Below are positions 54,164-62,596 of a DNA stretch of 64,000 nucleotides, piece after piece. A program made the translations under genes and the position numbers. Origin of the DNA: JARRPM01 sp963792815 (GTDB lineage Bacteria; Pseudomonadota; Gammaproteobacteria; Pseudomonadales; Halieaceae); contig CAWBXR010000003.1 of the NCBI GenBank assembly GCA_963792815.1, positions 253,512-317,511 on the forward strand, written 5' to 3'. Each line of letters begins with the position of its first letter. The first letter of the stretch is position 1. Below the pieces are notes generated by a model. The model ran no database searches. It was not told the DNA's origin and was given only the letters and a program-made list of their open reading frames with translations.

Positions 54164-55196
54164 TCAGGCCGCTCGCCGGTACTCATGACGAACACCACCG
54201 ACGTGAGGAATAGCCACGACCTTTCCTTGTTTTGCCGGTGCAATGAATCGTGGCACCGGACTCTGTTTATTCAGAGACAAGTGCGTTCTCGCCTCGTGGT
54301 AATAGGCGATGTAGGATTTCAGTTGCCGCCGCAGATGCTGTTTATTGAAGATGATAACGTGGTTCAGACACTCTCCCCGTATCGAGCCAGTCAGTCGTTC
54401 TACATAGGGCGATTGCCATGGCGAGCGCGGGGCTGTAGGCACTTCTTCAATGCCGAGACTCTTCACTCGATTACGGAATCTATCGCCATAGATGCTGTCT
54501 CGATCACACAATAAGTAGCGTGGCGCCGTGTCAAAGGGAAAGGCTTCCACTAATTGTTGAGCAGTCCATTCTGCAGTGGGATGATACGTCGCGTTGAAGT
54601 GAACGATTTCTCTCAGTTGGTGATGCAGAATAACAAATACGTACATGATACGGAATGTTGCCGTGGGCACGGTAACGAAATCTACTGAGATTGGATCGAC
54701 TGTATGGTTTTCGAGAAATGTTCTCCAGGTTTGGGAGGGCGGCTTTCGGTGACGAATCATGTATTTTGCAACACCGGACTCGGATATCTGGATACCGAGC
54801 ATCTGCAATTCACCATGGATGCGAGGCGCGCCCCAACCAATATTGTTAGGTGACATTGTCCGGATCAGCTCGCGCACATCGGGATTAACAGCCGGGCGTC
54901 CCCCCCCCCCGGCGCCGTCGAGATTTCCAGATCCATTACAATCGAAATCCCCTGCGATGCCATCGCACCAGAGTGTCCGGCTTGAAGATCATCAATGCCT
55001 GCAGGCACGTGGGCCACAGGCGGTAGAGCCACACCCAGAATATCCGCTCGCTGGGACGAAAGTAGAGCCGTTTTCTATTGCGGTCGGCAGCCATTGCCAG
55101 GTGCTGGCGCATCGCGAGCATTTCCAAGTGCAACGAAGCCCTGCTTCGCAGGACATCAATCAGCGTTTTAAGTAGAGGCATGAGTACAGTTTTCAT
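54164..55196 (-). pseudogene. IS integrase (rve/DDE), nonsense and frameshift
   Basis: The N-terminal part (55196-54936) ends DTLVRWHRRGFRL, then a TAA where relatives have Tyr, followed by WIWKSR in frame. A run of eleven C at 54900-54910 then shifts the frame. The rest (to 54164) carries the DDE core: VDPISVDFVTVP, RYLLCDRDSIYGDRF and SPYVERLTGSIRGECLNHV. Restored it would be about 340 residues. It lies beside the truncated ACP gene, so its insertion may have broken that gene. Confidence 0.85.
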
Positions 55197-55421
55197 GCCA
55201 GTAGCGCTGGCGGCCCCATGCCACTAAAGTCAACAAAATCATCACGTATGAGGTTTAGGGTAAGGACAAGCGCGCTGTTGGGACTGTCCGCGGGGGAACA
55301 TATCGAGCGGCCCCGGCCGGGGGGCGGTATGCTGAAAGTGCGTATCGAGGACGTCGTTTATCAACCCGAACGGGCCGGTGAGTTCCACCGCTAGCGCACA
55401 ATCCTGATACGCTGGCTCCCG

Positions 55422-57131
55422 CTATTCTGGTAGCGTGTAACGGGCATTAATCAAAACTTCTATCATCTGTCGCGTCTGCCAGGGCGCGAGGTCGGTGCGA
55501 CGTTCGACGCGCTCCGTCTCATCGGCTAGATATTCGTCCTTGATCGCGTGGCGGAACCAGCGCGAGTAGTCGCCGCGGTGAAGGTGGAACACCCAGGTCG
55601 ACTCGTCGATGCCCTGGGCAATCTGGCAGAACACCATGAGATTTTGCGCCTTCAGGTTATGCTGGTTGTCGGGGCCGTGGAAATAGAAGCTGTGCCAGCG
55701 CAAGTTGCCTTCCGCGTACTTGCGGTGGTGACGGATTCGTTCCGCTCGTCCGGGCTGCGCCTGAATCGCAAACGGTGCCTGCCCATTCGCGCCGAACCAT
55801 ACGACGACGCGATCTGCTTGGTAAGCTAGATCGACGGGCCAGGTAATCGTTTGCCCTGTTACCCGGGCAAACTCCTCAAGCGTTTGTTCAGGCGAATGAC
55901 CTATGGCCACAACCATGTCAATCGGTGCCAGGATGGCCGGCGCCACCTGGTCTGGGTGAACGGTGACCAGAATGGTTTCGTGAAGTTGTTGTGGCAGCAC
56001 GGCCGCTGCGTGCCCCCAGATGTCCGGCAGCATGTGGTGCGCTTCGTCCACAACCAGCCAGTGTGGCCGCCCGGTGCGGGCGCGCATGGCTTGCAGGTTC
56101 GGGATGAGTTGCGCGGAAAAATCCGGCCGATCATCAAGCGGAATGCCGAGCAGGTTGACGCTCAGATTGATCTTGGGGTCCTCGAGAATTGACAACACCT
56201 CGTTGACACTTGGGGCGCGCCACTGGTTGCCAAGTGCCACAACGTCGCGCAAGGTTCCGTAATCGCCTTCCGGATCAATGATGCAGACCTGGTAATCCTT
56301 CTCGATGAGCCGCTCGATGATGCCGGTAGTGAGCGTAGACTTGCCGCAGCCGGAAGGGCCGGCAACGAGCATGTTGTGGCCGTAAGGTGGGAGCTGCACG
56401 GCGCTACCGTCCGTGCGGTTCCCAAGCAGAATGAAATTTTGCGAAAGTGAGCCTTCCCGTCGGCGTAAATCGTCGGCAACTAGCTCGTCGATCAGTTCGA
56501 TGACGCCTTTACTGTTCTCGGCCGCCGTGACGAAGGCGGCGATTTGCTTGATGGATGGTGACGCGTTGCCCACGGCCACAGCGCACTCACAGCACTCCAG
56601 GAACGAGTGGTCGTTCTCTGCGTCCCCGATGCCCACTACTTCATGGCGCGAGAGCCCGAGTTCACGCAGCGCATACTTTAGCCCGGTTGCTTTGTTGACG
56701 CCGGCAGGCAGTATCATCACTGCGTTACGGTTACCGATCACCTGGGCCTCGAGACCTAGTTCCCAAATGACATCGTGAACCGCTGAGCGATGTGGTGCGA
56801 GGGTCGCCACCAGGACCTGCCCGATTTCCAGCGGTTCAACCCCGCGTGTCTGGAGGCCCTGTATTAATGATTTCGAAGGAGGTTTGGCTAGGCACGTCCG
56901 TTCCTGACTTACGGGATCGTAGACGACTGCGCCGTTTTCAGCGACGACGAGATCGAACAGCCGCGCGCAGGTACAGACCGTAAGCAGGTCGTCGAGCCGA
57001 CGGCCGGTGACGAGGATTGCACGTCGGCCGGATATCCTCAGGCGTTCCAGAGCGTGTATCGCCTGCTCTGAGACCCTGCCATCCGAAGATAGTGTCCCGT
57101 CGTAGTCCGTTGCGAGTGCGAGATATCGCAT
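55422..57131 (-). CDS. HAD phosphatase fused to a HerA/DUF87-like P-loop ATPase
   Basis: A 569-residue two-domain protein. Residues 1-215 form a HAD-IIB phosphatase: DYDGT (D9, D11), VTGRR at 41-45, NKATGL with a Lys near 147, and GIGDAENDHSFL at 167-178. Residues 230-500 form an ATPase: Walker A GPSGCGKST at 258-266, IIDPEGDYG at 284-292, and Walker B/DEAHH at 362-366. HerA-like ATPases usually translocate DNA or protein, but fusion to a sugar-phosphatase-like HAD is unusual. It is a single gene on the opposite strand from the truncated usp gene. Confidence 0.88.
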   Translation of the reverse strand: MRYLALATDYDGTLSSDGRVSEQAIHALERLRISGRRAILVTGRRLDDLLTVCTCARLFDLVVAENGAVVYDPVSQERTCLAKPPSKSLIQGLQTRGVEPLEIGQVLVATLAPHRSAVHDVIWELGLEAQVIGNRNAVMILPAGVNKATGLKYALRELGLSRHEVVGIGDAENDHSFLECCECAVAVGNASPSIKQIAAFVTAAENSKGVIELIDELVADDLRRREGSLSQNFILLGNRTDGSAVQLPPYGHNMLVAGPSGCGKSTLTTGIIERLIEKDYQVCIIDPEGDYGTLRDVVALGNQWRAPSVNEVLSILEDPKINLSVNLLGIPLDDRPDFSAQLIPNLQAMRARTGRPHWLVVDEAHHMLPDIWGHAAAVLPQQLHETILVTVHPDQVAPAILAPIDMVVAIGHSPEQTLEEFARVTGQTITWPVDLAYQADRVVVWFGANGQAPFAIQAQPGRAERIRHHRKYAEGNLRWHSFYFHGPDNQHNLKAQNLMVFCQIAQGIDESTWVFHLHRGDYSRWFRHAIKDEYLADETERVERRTDLAPWQTRQMIEVLINARYTLPE

Positions 57132-57370
57132 ATCGTTTACTCAGTTTGAGTCTCATGGCCGAGCGTTGTCGGATGGTGATTTGTTCGTGGCAGCCAGCGT
57201 ACGCGTTGACGGGGATCAAGGAATCTCGAACATCTTTCGAGTGAGTATACACTATACAATTTGCTGGATATTCTGGCCCGACTGAGGTGTTCAGGCTATC
57301 GCGGAACCGGCACAAAAACCGGTTATTTCAATCCAGACTGCGCAACGGATAAACAGACGGGTTAACTTAC

Positions 57371-57553
57371 ATGAAGAAAATCAGGCATGTTCTCTTGGCC
57401 GTTGACGGCACTTACGACAGACTGGCATTGTTGAATGAGGTTGCCACCGTCGCGACAGATACAGGTGCGCAGGTCACGTTGTTGAGTGTTTTGGATGGGA
57501 CAGCGCGTTCGTCTTTTTTGGGACCACCATGGGACCATCCCCACGCCTTCTGA
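57371..57553 (+). pseudogene. universal stress protein, truncated at the island end
   Basis: The frame starts KKIRHVLLAVDGTYDRLALL and VTLLSVLDGTARS, the first beta-alpha units of UspA. It then changes abruptly to FLGPPWDHPHAF as it enters the shared island-end segment at about 57519. Only about 49 of the usual 140 or more residues remain. Recombination at the island end probably removed the rest. Confidence 0.75.
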
Positions 57554-57664
57554 TGCCCTCAAATGCCAGCCCCATTTTTTAACTCTCTGATTTATAGGGC
57601 ATTTGGGGGCATAGCGAGGCGGCAAAATGCATGGCTCAGGGTTCGAATCCCTCGCTCTCCGCCA
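57519..57664 (+). repeat. island right-end segment, copy 1
   Basis: It begins GGGACCACCATGGGACCAT, contains TTTTTTAACTCTCTGATTTA and GGCGAGGCGG-like stretches, and ends with the 26-base tRNA-derived att. It matches 62055-62200 at most positions. Confidence 0.85.
57639..57664 (+). repeat. attachment site copy (att 2), junction of islands A and B
   Basis: Exact copy of tRNA-Ser bases 31389-31414. Upstream is island A's right end; downstream is a second copy of the integrase 3' end, so this is both the right end of A and the left end of B. Confidence 0.9.
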
Positions 57665-57677
57665 TATCTTATTGATT

Positions 57678-57845
57678 TTATTGAATTAATTTCACTTTTC
57701 TGCCGCCATGGGACCATTTTGGGACCAAACGCTCAGAAACTCCCAATCGTTCCGACACAAACTGCGCCATCACGCTCGCAACTGCGGCGAACAACTTCCC
57801 GTAATGTTCATCGACCATTCACGTGCTGGTGCGACCTTGGTTTTT
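57678..57845 (-). pseudogene. second integrase C-terminal remnant
   Basis: The minus strand gives MVDEHYGKLFAAVASVMAQF, then VSERLGVSERLVPKWSHG, matching the tail of the 31440-32040 integrase (HYGKRISADATRMVQFVSER). Only about 50 residues remain, after an in-frame TGA. It lies at the same distance from its att as the first copy does. Confidence 0.8.
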
Positions 57846-57900
57846 GGCGAGTCGAGTCGACGACTGTTAAGATGCGGAGCTAATTTGACGAGCCGTATGT

Positions 57901-60265
57901 ATGCGCGATGTCCTGATCAATGCCCTTGCCGCTGTCAACCGCCCCGGCGATTTCTGCACAGCGGGTGATCTCCCGTTGACGATGCCGGGACTGGTGGTCG
58001 AGGGCCTCGGCACGCTGCGTTTGCCGCTGGGTAGAACACAGGCACGCAAGCTGATCAGCTGTTGCCGCCAAGCTCCCTACGGCAAGGGGACGCAAACCCT
58101 GGTGGACACGGCAGTGCGTCGCGTCTGGGAACTGGATGCCGGGTACCTTGAGTTTACTAATCCCCGGTGGGAGCGCTTAATCGACTCGATTGTCGAGGAG
58201 ATGCGGCAGACGTTGGGGCTCAACGCCCACACGTTGGTCGCACACCTCTACAAATTACTGGTGTATGAGAAGGGGAGTTTTTTCCTGCCGCACTGCGATG
58301 GGGAAAAGCTCGATCGTATGGTGGCCACCCTGGTCGTTGTTCTGCCCTCGGTGCATGAGGGTGGTGCGCTGATCGTATCGCACGCCGGACACCAGCGCGA
58401 AATCCCGTTTACCGGCGCCGCATCGGGGCACGAATTGAGCTTCGCGGCCTTCTACGCTGATTGTGAGCACGAGGTGAGACCACTCGAAAGCGGCTATCGC
58501 CTGTGCCTGACTTACAACGTGGTACTGGCGAAATCACGTGGCAGGAAGGGTATCACGGCGCCTTCCTACCAGGCGGTTGTCGATAAGATCGCAGTGCTTC
58601 TTCAGCAAATGGTGCCGTGACCCGCAACCGAGAAAACTTGCCATTACACTCGATCATCGTTATACGCGGGGCGGGCTAAGCCCTGGATTCGCTCAAGGGT
58701 ACCGATCGGTCGCGGGCCGAGGTGCTGTTTGAGGCAGCTGAGCGAGCGGGCTGCGTGGCACACCTTGCCCTGGTCACCCTGTGGCGGCTGGGCACCGCAG
58801 AGAGCGACTATGACGGATACTCCTCCGGTTGGAATGATGGTTACCACTGGAACGACGAGGACGACGACAACGAACAATGATGAGGGGAACGATGATGACC
58901 GATGTGCCAGTGAATACCGGATGGGCGAGATCCTTGAGGCCCGCCTCTCGGCCGATCACTGGTCTGACCGTCAGGGACGCAAAATACGCCTCGGGTGAAA
59001 TTCCCCTGCTCGAAACCGAGATAGTTGCTGCTGCAGCACTTGACACCGGTGACCCGAGTGAGGAGGAGTTCGAAGGCTATACGGGCAATGCGGGTATGAC
59101 GCTGGAGCGGTGGTACCACCGCGCGGCCTTGGTGATCTGGCCGCGCGAGGAACACTTCGCGGTGCTCTGCGAGGCTGGTATCGATGCCGCCCTCGGTGGC
59201 CTGGAATCGATGGTGAAACAGCTGCGGCGGGCAGCGCAATCCGTGCGTGAGGCGCAGCGCCAGGACTGTCTGCGGTTTGCCGCCGCCATTATCGATGCCT
59301 GGCGGCGGACGCACCGCAGACAGTCCTGGAATCGGGAGGAAGAAATTGATCGAAGTATCTTCCCACGATTGCTGTGCGAACTGGACGATCCCGACCTCCT
59401 GGGTAGCTTTCTTAACAAAGTGCTGGCTGTTGACGGAGAAATTCAGCTGGATGCGGCCTTTGCGGCGTTCTGCAAACAACACGGCTGGTCGAGGTTTGAA
59501 GGGGAACTACGGTCAGTCATCGAGGCCTCTGGGCCTGAGACTCTGGTTCGCAATGCCGAGTGGCTACAGCGAATCTGCCGGCAGCGGGACAGAAACCCGG
59601 AGCGCCTAGCATTGTGTGTCCGTTTGTGTCGAATCTTTGTCGATACCCTCAAGGGTTTGGACAGAAAACCAGTAGCGGATCCGTGGCGGTATCGCCAGAT
59701 CAACCGGACAGCCTTGCTTGTATCGGCGGTCAACGCGATGCTTGCGATCGACGCGCAGTCACCCTTGTCCGGGCTCATCCAGCATGTCCTGAGCAGTCGC
59801 GACAAGTACCCACTGACGGACACACAGCTGGCCGCGATCTTCGCCCTCGAACCCCGGCTCGGCAAGCTGTCTAAACCCAACGAGGCGATCTCACTCTGGC
59901 TGGCCGCCTGCCGGGAAGCGCTCCTGTCCCGCACCGCTACACCACCGGTGAAACCGCGGGATTATAGGCGCGCTCACGAGTTATCCTGTAGCTGCGGCGA
60001 CTGTCGCCAGTTAAGCCGATTCCTGGCTGACCCGAAACAGCGGCAAGTCCGGCTCCCTCTCAGGAAAGAGCGCCGCCAGCACGTGCATCAGATTATAGAA
60101 AGTAACAGCTGCGATCTCACCCACGTCACCGAGCGGGTTGGAAGACCCTTTACCCTGGTCTGTACCAAGACGGAGGCATCCTATGAACAGGCCCGCAAAA
60201 TTCACGTCCGGGATGTGAACAACCTGGCCCGAATAGAAAATCTCGTGAAGAAATTACCCGGATGA
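57901..60265 (+). pseudogene. large 2OG-Fe(II) oxygenase protein, broken by several frame changes
   Basis: The first frame (57901-58620) holds the dioxygenase domain: LYKLLVYEKGSFFLPHCDGE, where HxD binds iron, and ADCEHEVRPLESGYRLCLTY with the second His and the Arg for 2-oxoglutarate. The rest follows in other frames: LAITLDHRYTRGGLSP, then LDSLKGTDRSRAEVLFEAAE, GEILEARLSADHWSDRQGRK, and a long frame from 58877 to 60265 with ALVIWPREEHFAVLCEAG. Related proteins of about 800 residues carry these parts in this order, so this is one gene with at least four frame changes. The substrate is unknown. Confidence 0.75.
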
Positions 60266-60343
60266 ACCTGGCGCTTTGCACTAGTGGAGGATGCCTGTTC
60301 ATGGCTATGGACTCGCCGGCAATCTTAAAATAGGGGTATTGGT

Positions 60344-61403
60344 ATGAAGACAGGACGCAACGATCCCTGCCCCTGTGGCAGCGGGAAGAAATTCAAGCAC
60401 TGCTGCCTTCGAAAAGGAGATGGCGAGCAACGTTCCGGCCCCGCACAAGCTATCGCCGACGAGATTGCCATGGCCGCCGCAGAGCGGCCCTTTGAATCGC
60501 TGGAGGAACTCAACGCCTTCACTGCCGAGCTGGCAAACGAGCGCAATCGATGGGCCCTGGCCGAGTTTTGCGGGCTTTCGCCTGAGCAGATGACCCATCT
60601 CCTCTATGCGCCGTTCGACTCTCCGGAGACGGTCCGCTTTGTCGCGGACATCCAGCCGGGTCTGGAGGTCGAAATTATGAGAATCTTCTTCGCTCTGGTG
60701 GAGGCGATCGGCGAGAGCGGATTGAAAGCCACAGCCACGGGAAACCTGCCGCTCAAATTCTGCAAGGCTCTGGCGCAACAGCTGCAAGAAGACGCCGACG
60801 ATAGCCGACCGTTGCGCATTGGCGGCATTCGCTCGGAAACTGATCTCGAACAGCTGCACTGCACCCGGCTGGTGGCGGAGCTCGCAGGATTGGTCCGGAA
60901 ATATCGCGGGCACTTCGTCCTGACCCGGAAGTGCAAGGATCTGCTTTCCCGGCAGGACAACGGCGGCATCTATCTCGAATTGTTCAGGTCGTATACTACA
61001 AAATTTAGTTGGGCTTACCGGGACCTGTATCCGCAGGCGGATATCATCCAGCACTCTTTTCTTTACACGCTGTTCCTTCTCAATGCCTTCGGGGACTGAT
61101 CAACGTCCCCAGACGTTTTATGAAGATAAATTTCTCACTGCCTTCCCCATGGTCATCGATATGTTTCCGGAGACAGGCTACAGCACCACTGAAAACAGCG
61201 CCAGGCACTGTTATGTCATCCGCGCGCTGGAACGATTCGCCGCATTTTTTGGATTAGCGGAGCTGGTGCCGGAGTCACAGAAGTTACATGGCTACCGCTA
61301 TAACGTGGAGAAAACGGCCCTGCTGGACCGTTTCGTAACTTTTACTGTGAGTCCCGCATCCAAGGGAGGGCGTGTGAACGAGATACTTGCAAGAAGTAAC
61401 TAG
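60344..61403 (+). CDS. SEC-C motif protein, frameshifted near the 3' end
   Basis: It starts MKTGRNDPCPCGSGKKFKHC, the zinc-binding SEC-C motif (also found at the SecA C-terminus), followed by a helical domain to 61099. A second frame then continues RPQTFYEDKFLTAFPMVIDM and CYVIRALERFAAFFGLAELV to 61403. One indel near 61090 joins them to about 352 residues. It is a cytosolic protein of unknown function; SEC-C proteins are often fused to or associated with defence and nucleic-acid domains. It lies between the oxygenase gene and HigBA. Confidence 0.65.
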
Positions 61404-61439
61404 GAGCGTTACAGTATCGCAATCTTAAGGAGATTGCTC

Positions 61440-61736
61440 GTGATTCACAGTTTTCGGGACCGGTGGCTTCAGGACTTCTATCTGGCAGACAGGGGCAGTA
61501 AGAAGATTCCCGCTGAGATCGAAGACCGGCTTTTCCGAAAGCTGCAGTTGATCGATGATGCGACCTGTGACCTGGACTTGCGTTCACCTCCGAGTAACCA
61601 TTTTGAAAAGTTGAAAGGAAAATTGTCCAGCAAACACTCAATTCGCGTTAACAAACAATGGCGACTGGTGTTCGCATGGTCAGGTGAGAGAGGCGAGGCT
61701 CAGGGCATTTATCTGGATAACCACGATTATCGATGA
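61440..61736 (+). CDS. higB: HigB-type toxin (RelE/ParE superfamily)
   Basis: From the GTG at 61440 (AAGGAG 8 bases before) the product has 98 residues: MIHSFRDRWLQDFYL at the start, KLQLIDDATCDLDLRSPPSN in the middle and SIRVNKQWRLVFAWSG at the end, which is the HigB-1 pattern of ribosome-dependent mRNA interferases. Its stop overlaps the antitoxin start. The toxin-first order is typical of higBA. It lies just inside the right end of island B, where it may help to keep the island in the chromosome. Confidence 0.92.
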   Translation: MIHSFRDRWLQDFYLADRGSKKIPAEIEDRLFRKLQLIDDATCDLDLRSPPSNHFEKLKGKLSSKHSIRVNKQWRLVFAWSGERGEAQGIYLDNHDYR

Positions 61737-62047
61737 GGCAGGCGATGAATATTACGAAGCGACAACCCGTCAGTGTGGGCGAAATGATTACCGAAGAATT
61801 CCTGGTGCCAATGGGACTGACCCAGGGGCAACTGGCAGAGGCGATGGGTGTGAGTCGAAAAACCGTCAACGAGCTATGCACCAATCGTCGCGCCATCACG
61901 GCGGATACCGCGTTGATGCTGGCCACGGTCTTTGGTAATACAGCGGATTTCTGGCTGAACTTGCAGCAGCGAAACGAGCTGTGGAAAGCGCTGAACACAC
62001 CGAAGCGGCGAGCTCGAATCGAGAAGGCCAGGCCTGTCGCGGCTTGA
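61733..62047 (+). CDS. higA: HigA-type antitoxin, helix-turn-helix
   Basis: A 104-residue product (or 100 from the ATG at 61745, which has GAGGCAGG upstream). GLTQGQLAEAMGVSRKTVNE is the XRE helix-turn-helix and NTADFWLNLQQRNELWKA is the HigA tail. It binds and neutralises HigB and normally represses the operon promoter. It overlaps the higB stop by four bases and ends 8 bases before the shared island-end segment. Confidence 0.92.
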   Translation: MRQAMNITKRQPVSVGEMITEEFLVPMGLTQGQLAEAMGVSRKTVNELCTNRRAITADTALMLATVFGNTADFWLNLQQRNELWKALNTPKRRARIEKARPVAA

Positions 62048-62054
62048 GGTCTAT

Positions 62055-62200
62055 GGGACCACCATGGGACCATCCTCACGCCTTTTGATGCCCTCTAATG
62101 CCGGGCTCATTTTTTAACTCTCTGATTTACAAGGCATTAGGAGGCATGGCGAGGCGGCAAAATCGCATGGCTCAGGGTTCGAATCCCTCGCTCTCCGCCA
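62055..62200 (+). repeat. island right-end segment, copy 2
   Basis: Matches 57519-57664 closely, starting GGGACCACCATGGGACCAT and ending in the tRNA-derived att. Confidence 0.85.
62175..62200 (+). repeat. attachment site copy (att 3), right end of island B
   Basis: Exact copy of tRNA-Ser bases 31389-31414. It is followed 5 bases later by a terminator, probably that of the original tRNA-Ser gene. Confidence 0.9.
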
Positions 62201-62205
62201 TAAAT

Positions 62206-62235
62206 AAAAAAGGGTCCCTGTTGGGGCCCTTTTTT
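62206..62235 (+). terminator. Rho-independent terminator, probably the original tRNA-Ser terminator
   Basis: An AAAAAAGGGTCCC arm, a TGTT loop and a GGGGCCCTTTTTT arm form a strong hairpin with a T-tract directly after att 3. It would have followed the tRNA before the islands entered. Confidence 0.85.
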
Positions 62236-62596
62236 GTTTAGGGTGGGGAGCGGGATATGGTTCGAACCCTCCGGTTCGACAAATTCGCCTTAGAGGCGAA
62301 TTTAGACGCCGCAGCGTAGCGCAGGCGCCCGCAGGGTCAGAGCAGCCCTAAGGCTGTTCTGATCAATCCCTCGCCCGGAGCGTTGAGACTATTCCGAGCG
62401 TTCGTGCAGTACACAGTTACCGTGCGCTCACCAATCCCTCGCTCTCCGCCATACAGTCTGTGGGTTGGAGAATCTCCCCATGGAGAAGCCGCACGCCCCC
62501 CCGAAGCCCGGTCATTGTTGGCTGGGGGTCAATGTAAATTGCAGAACTTTTAAGAAAATCGGTGACAAATTTCATGCAATTCAACACTCAGTCCAC
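62236..62596. other. intergenic with tRNA-like debris
   Basis: No gene. It holds a GGTTCGAACCCTCC stretch like a tRNA T arm, a hairpin AATTCGCC...GGCGAATT near 62280-62301, an AATCCCTCGCCCGG stretch, and a 19-base tRNA-end copy at 62433-62451. Confidence 0.5.
62433..62451 (+). repeat. partial attachment site copy (att 4)
   Basis: Nineteen bases identical to the last 19 of tRNA-Ser (AATCCCTCGC... to CCA), followed by TAC. A footprint of another, lost, insertion is possible. Confidence 0.7.

Noticed and set aside
62250..62300. an additional tRNA gene past the islands
   Set aside because: A T-arm-like GGTTCGAACCC is present, but no matching acceptor stem or anticodon arm can be folded around it.
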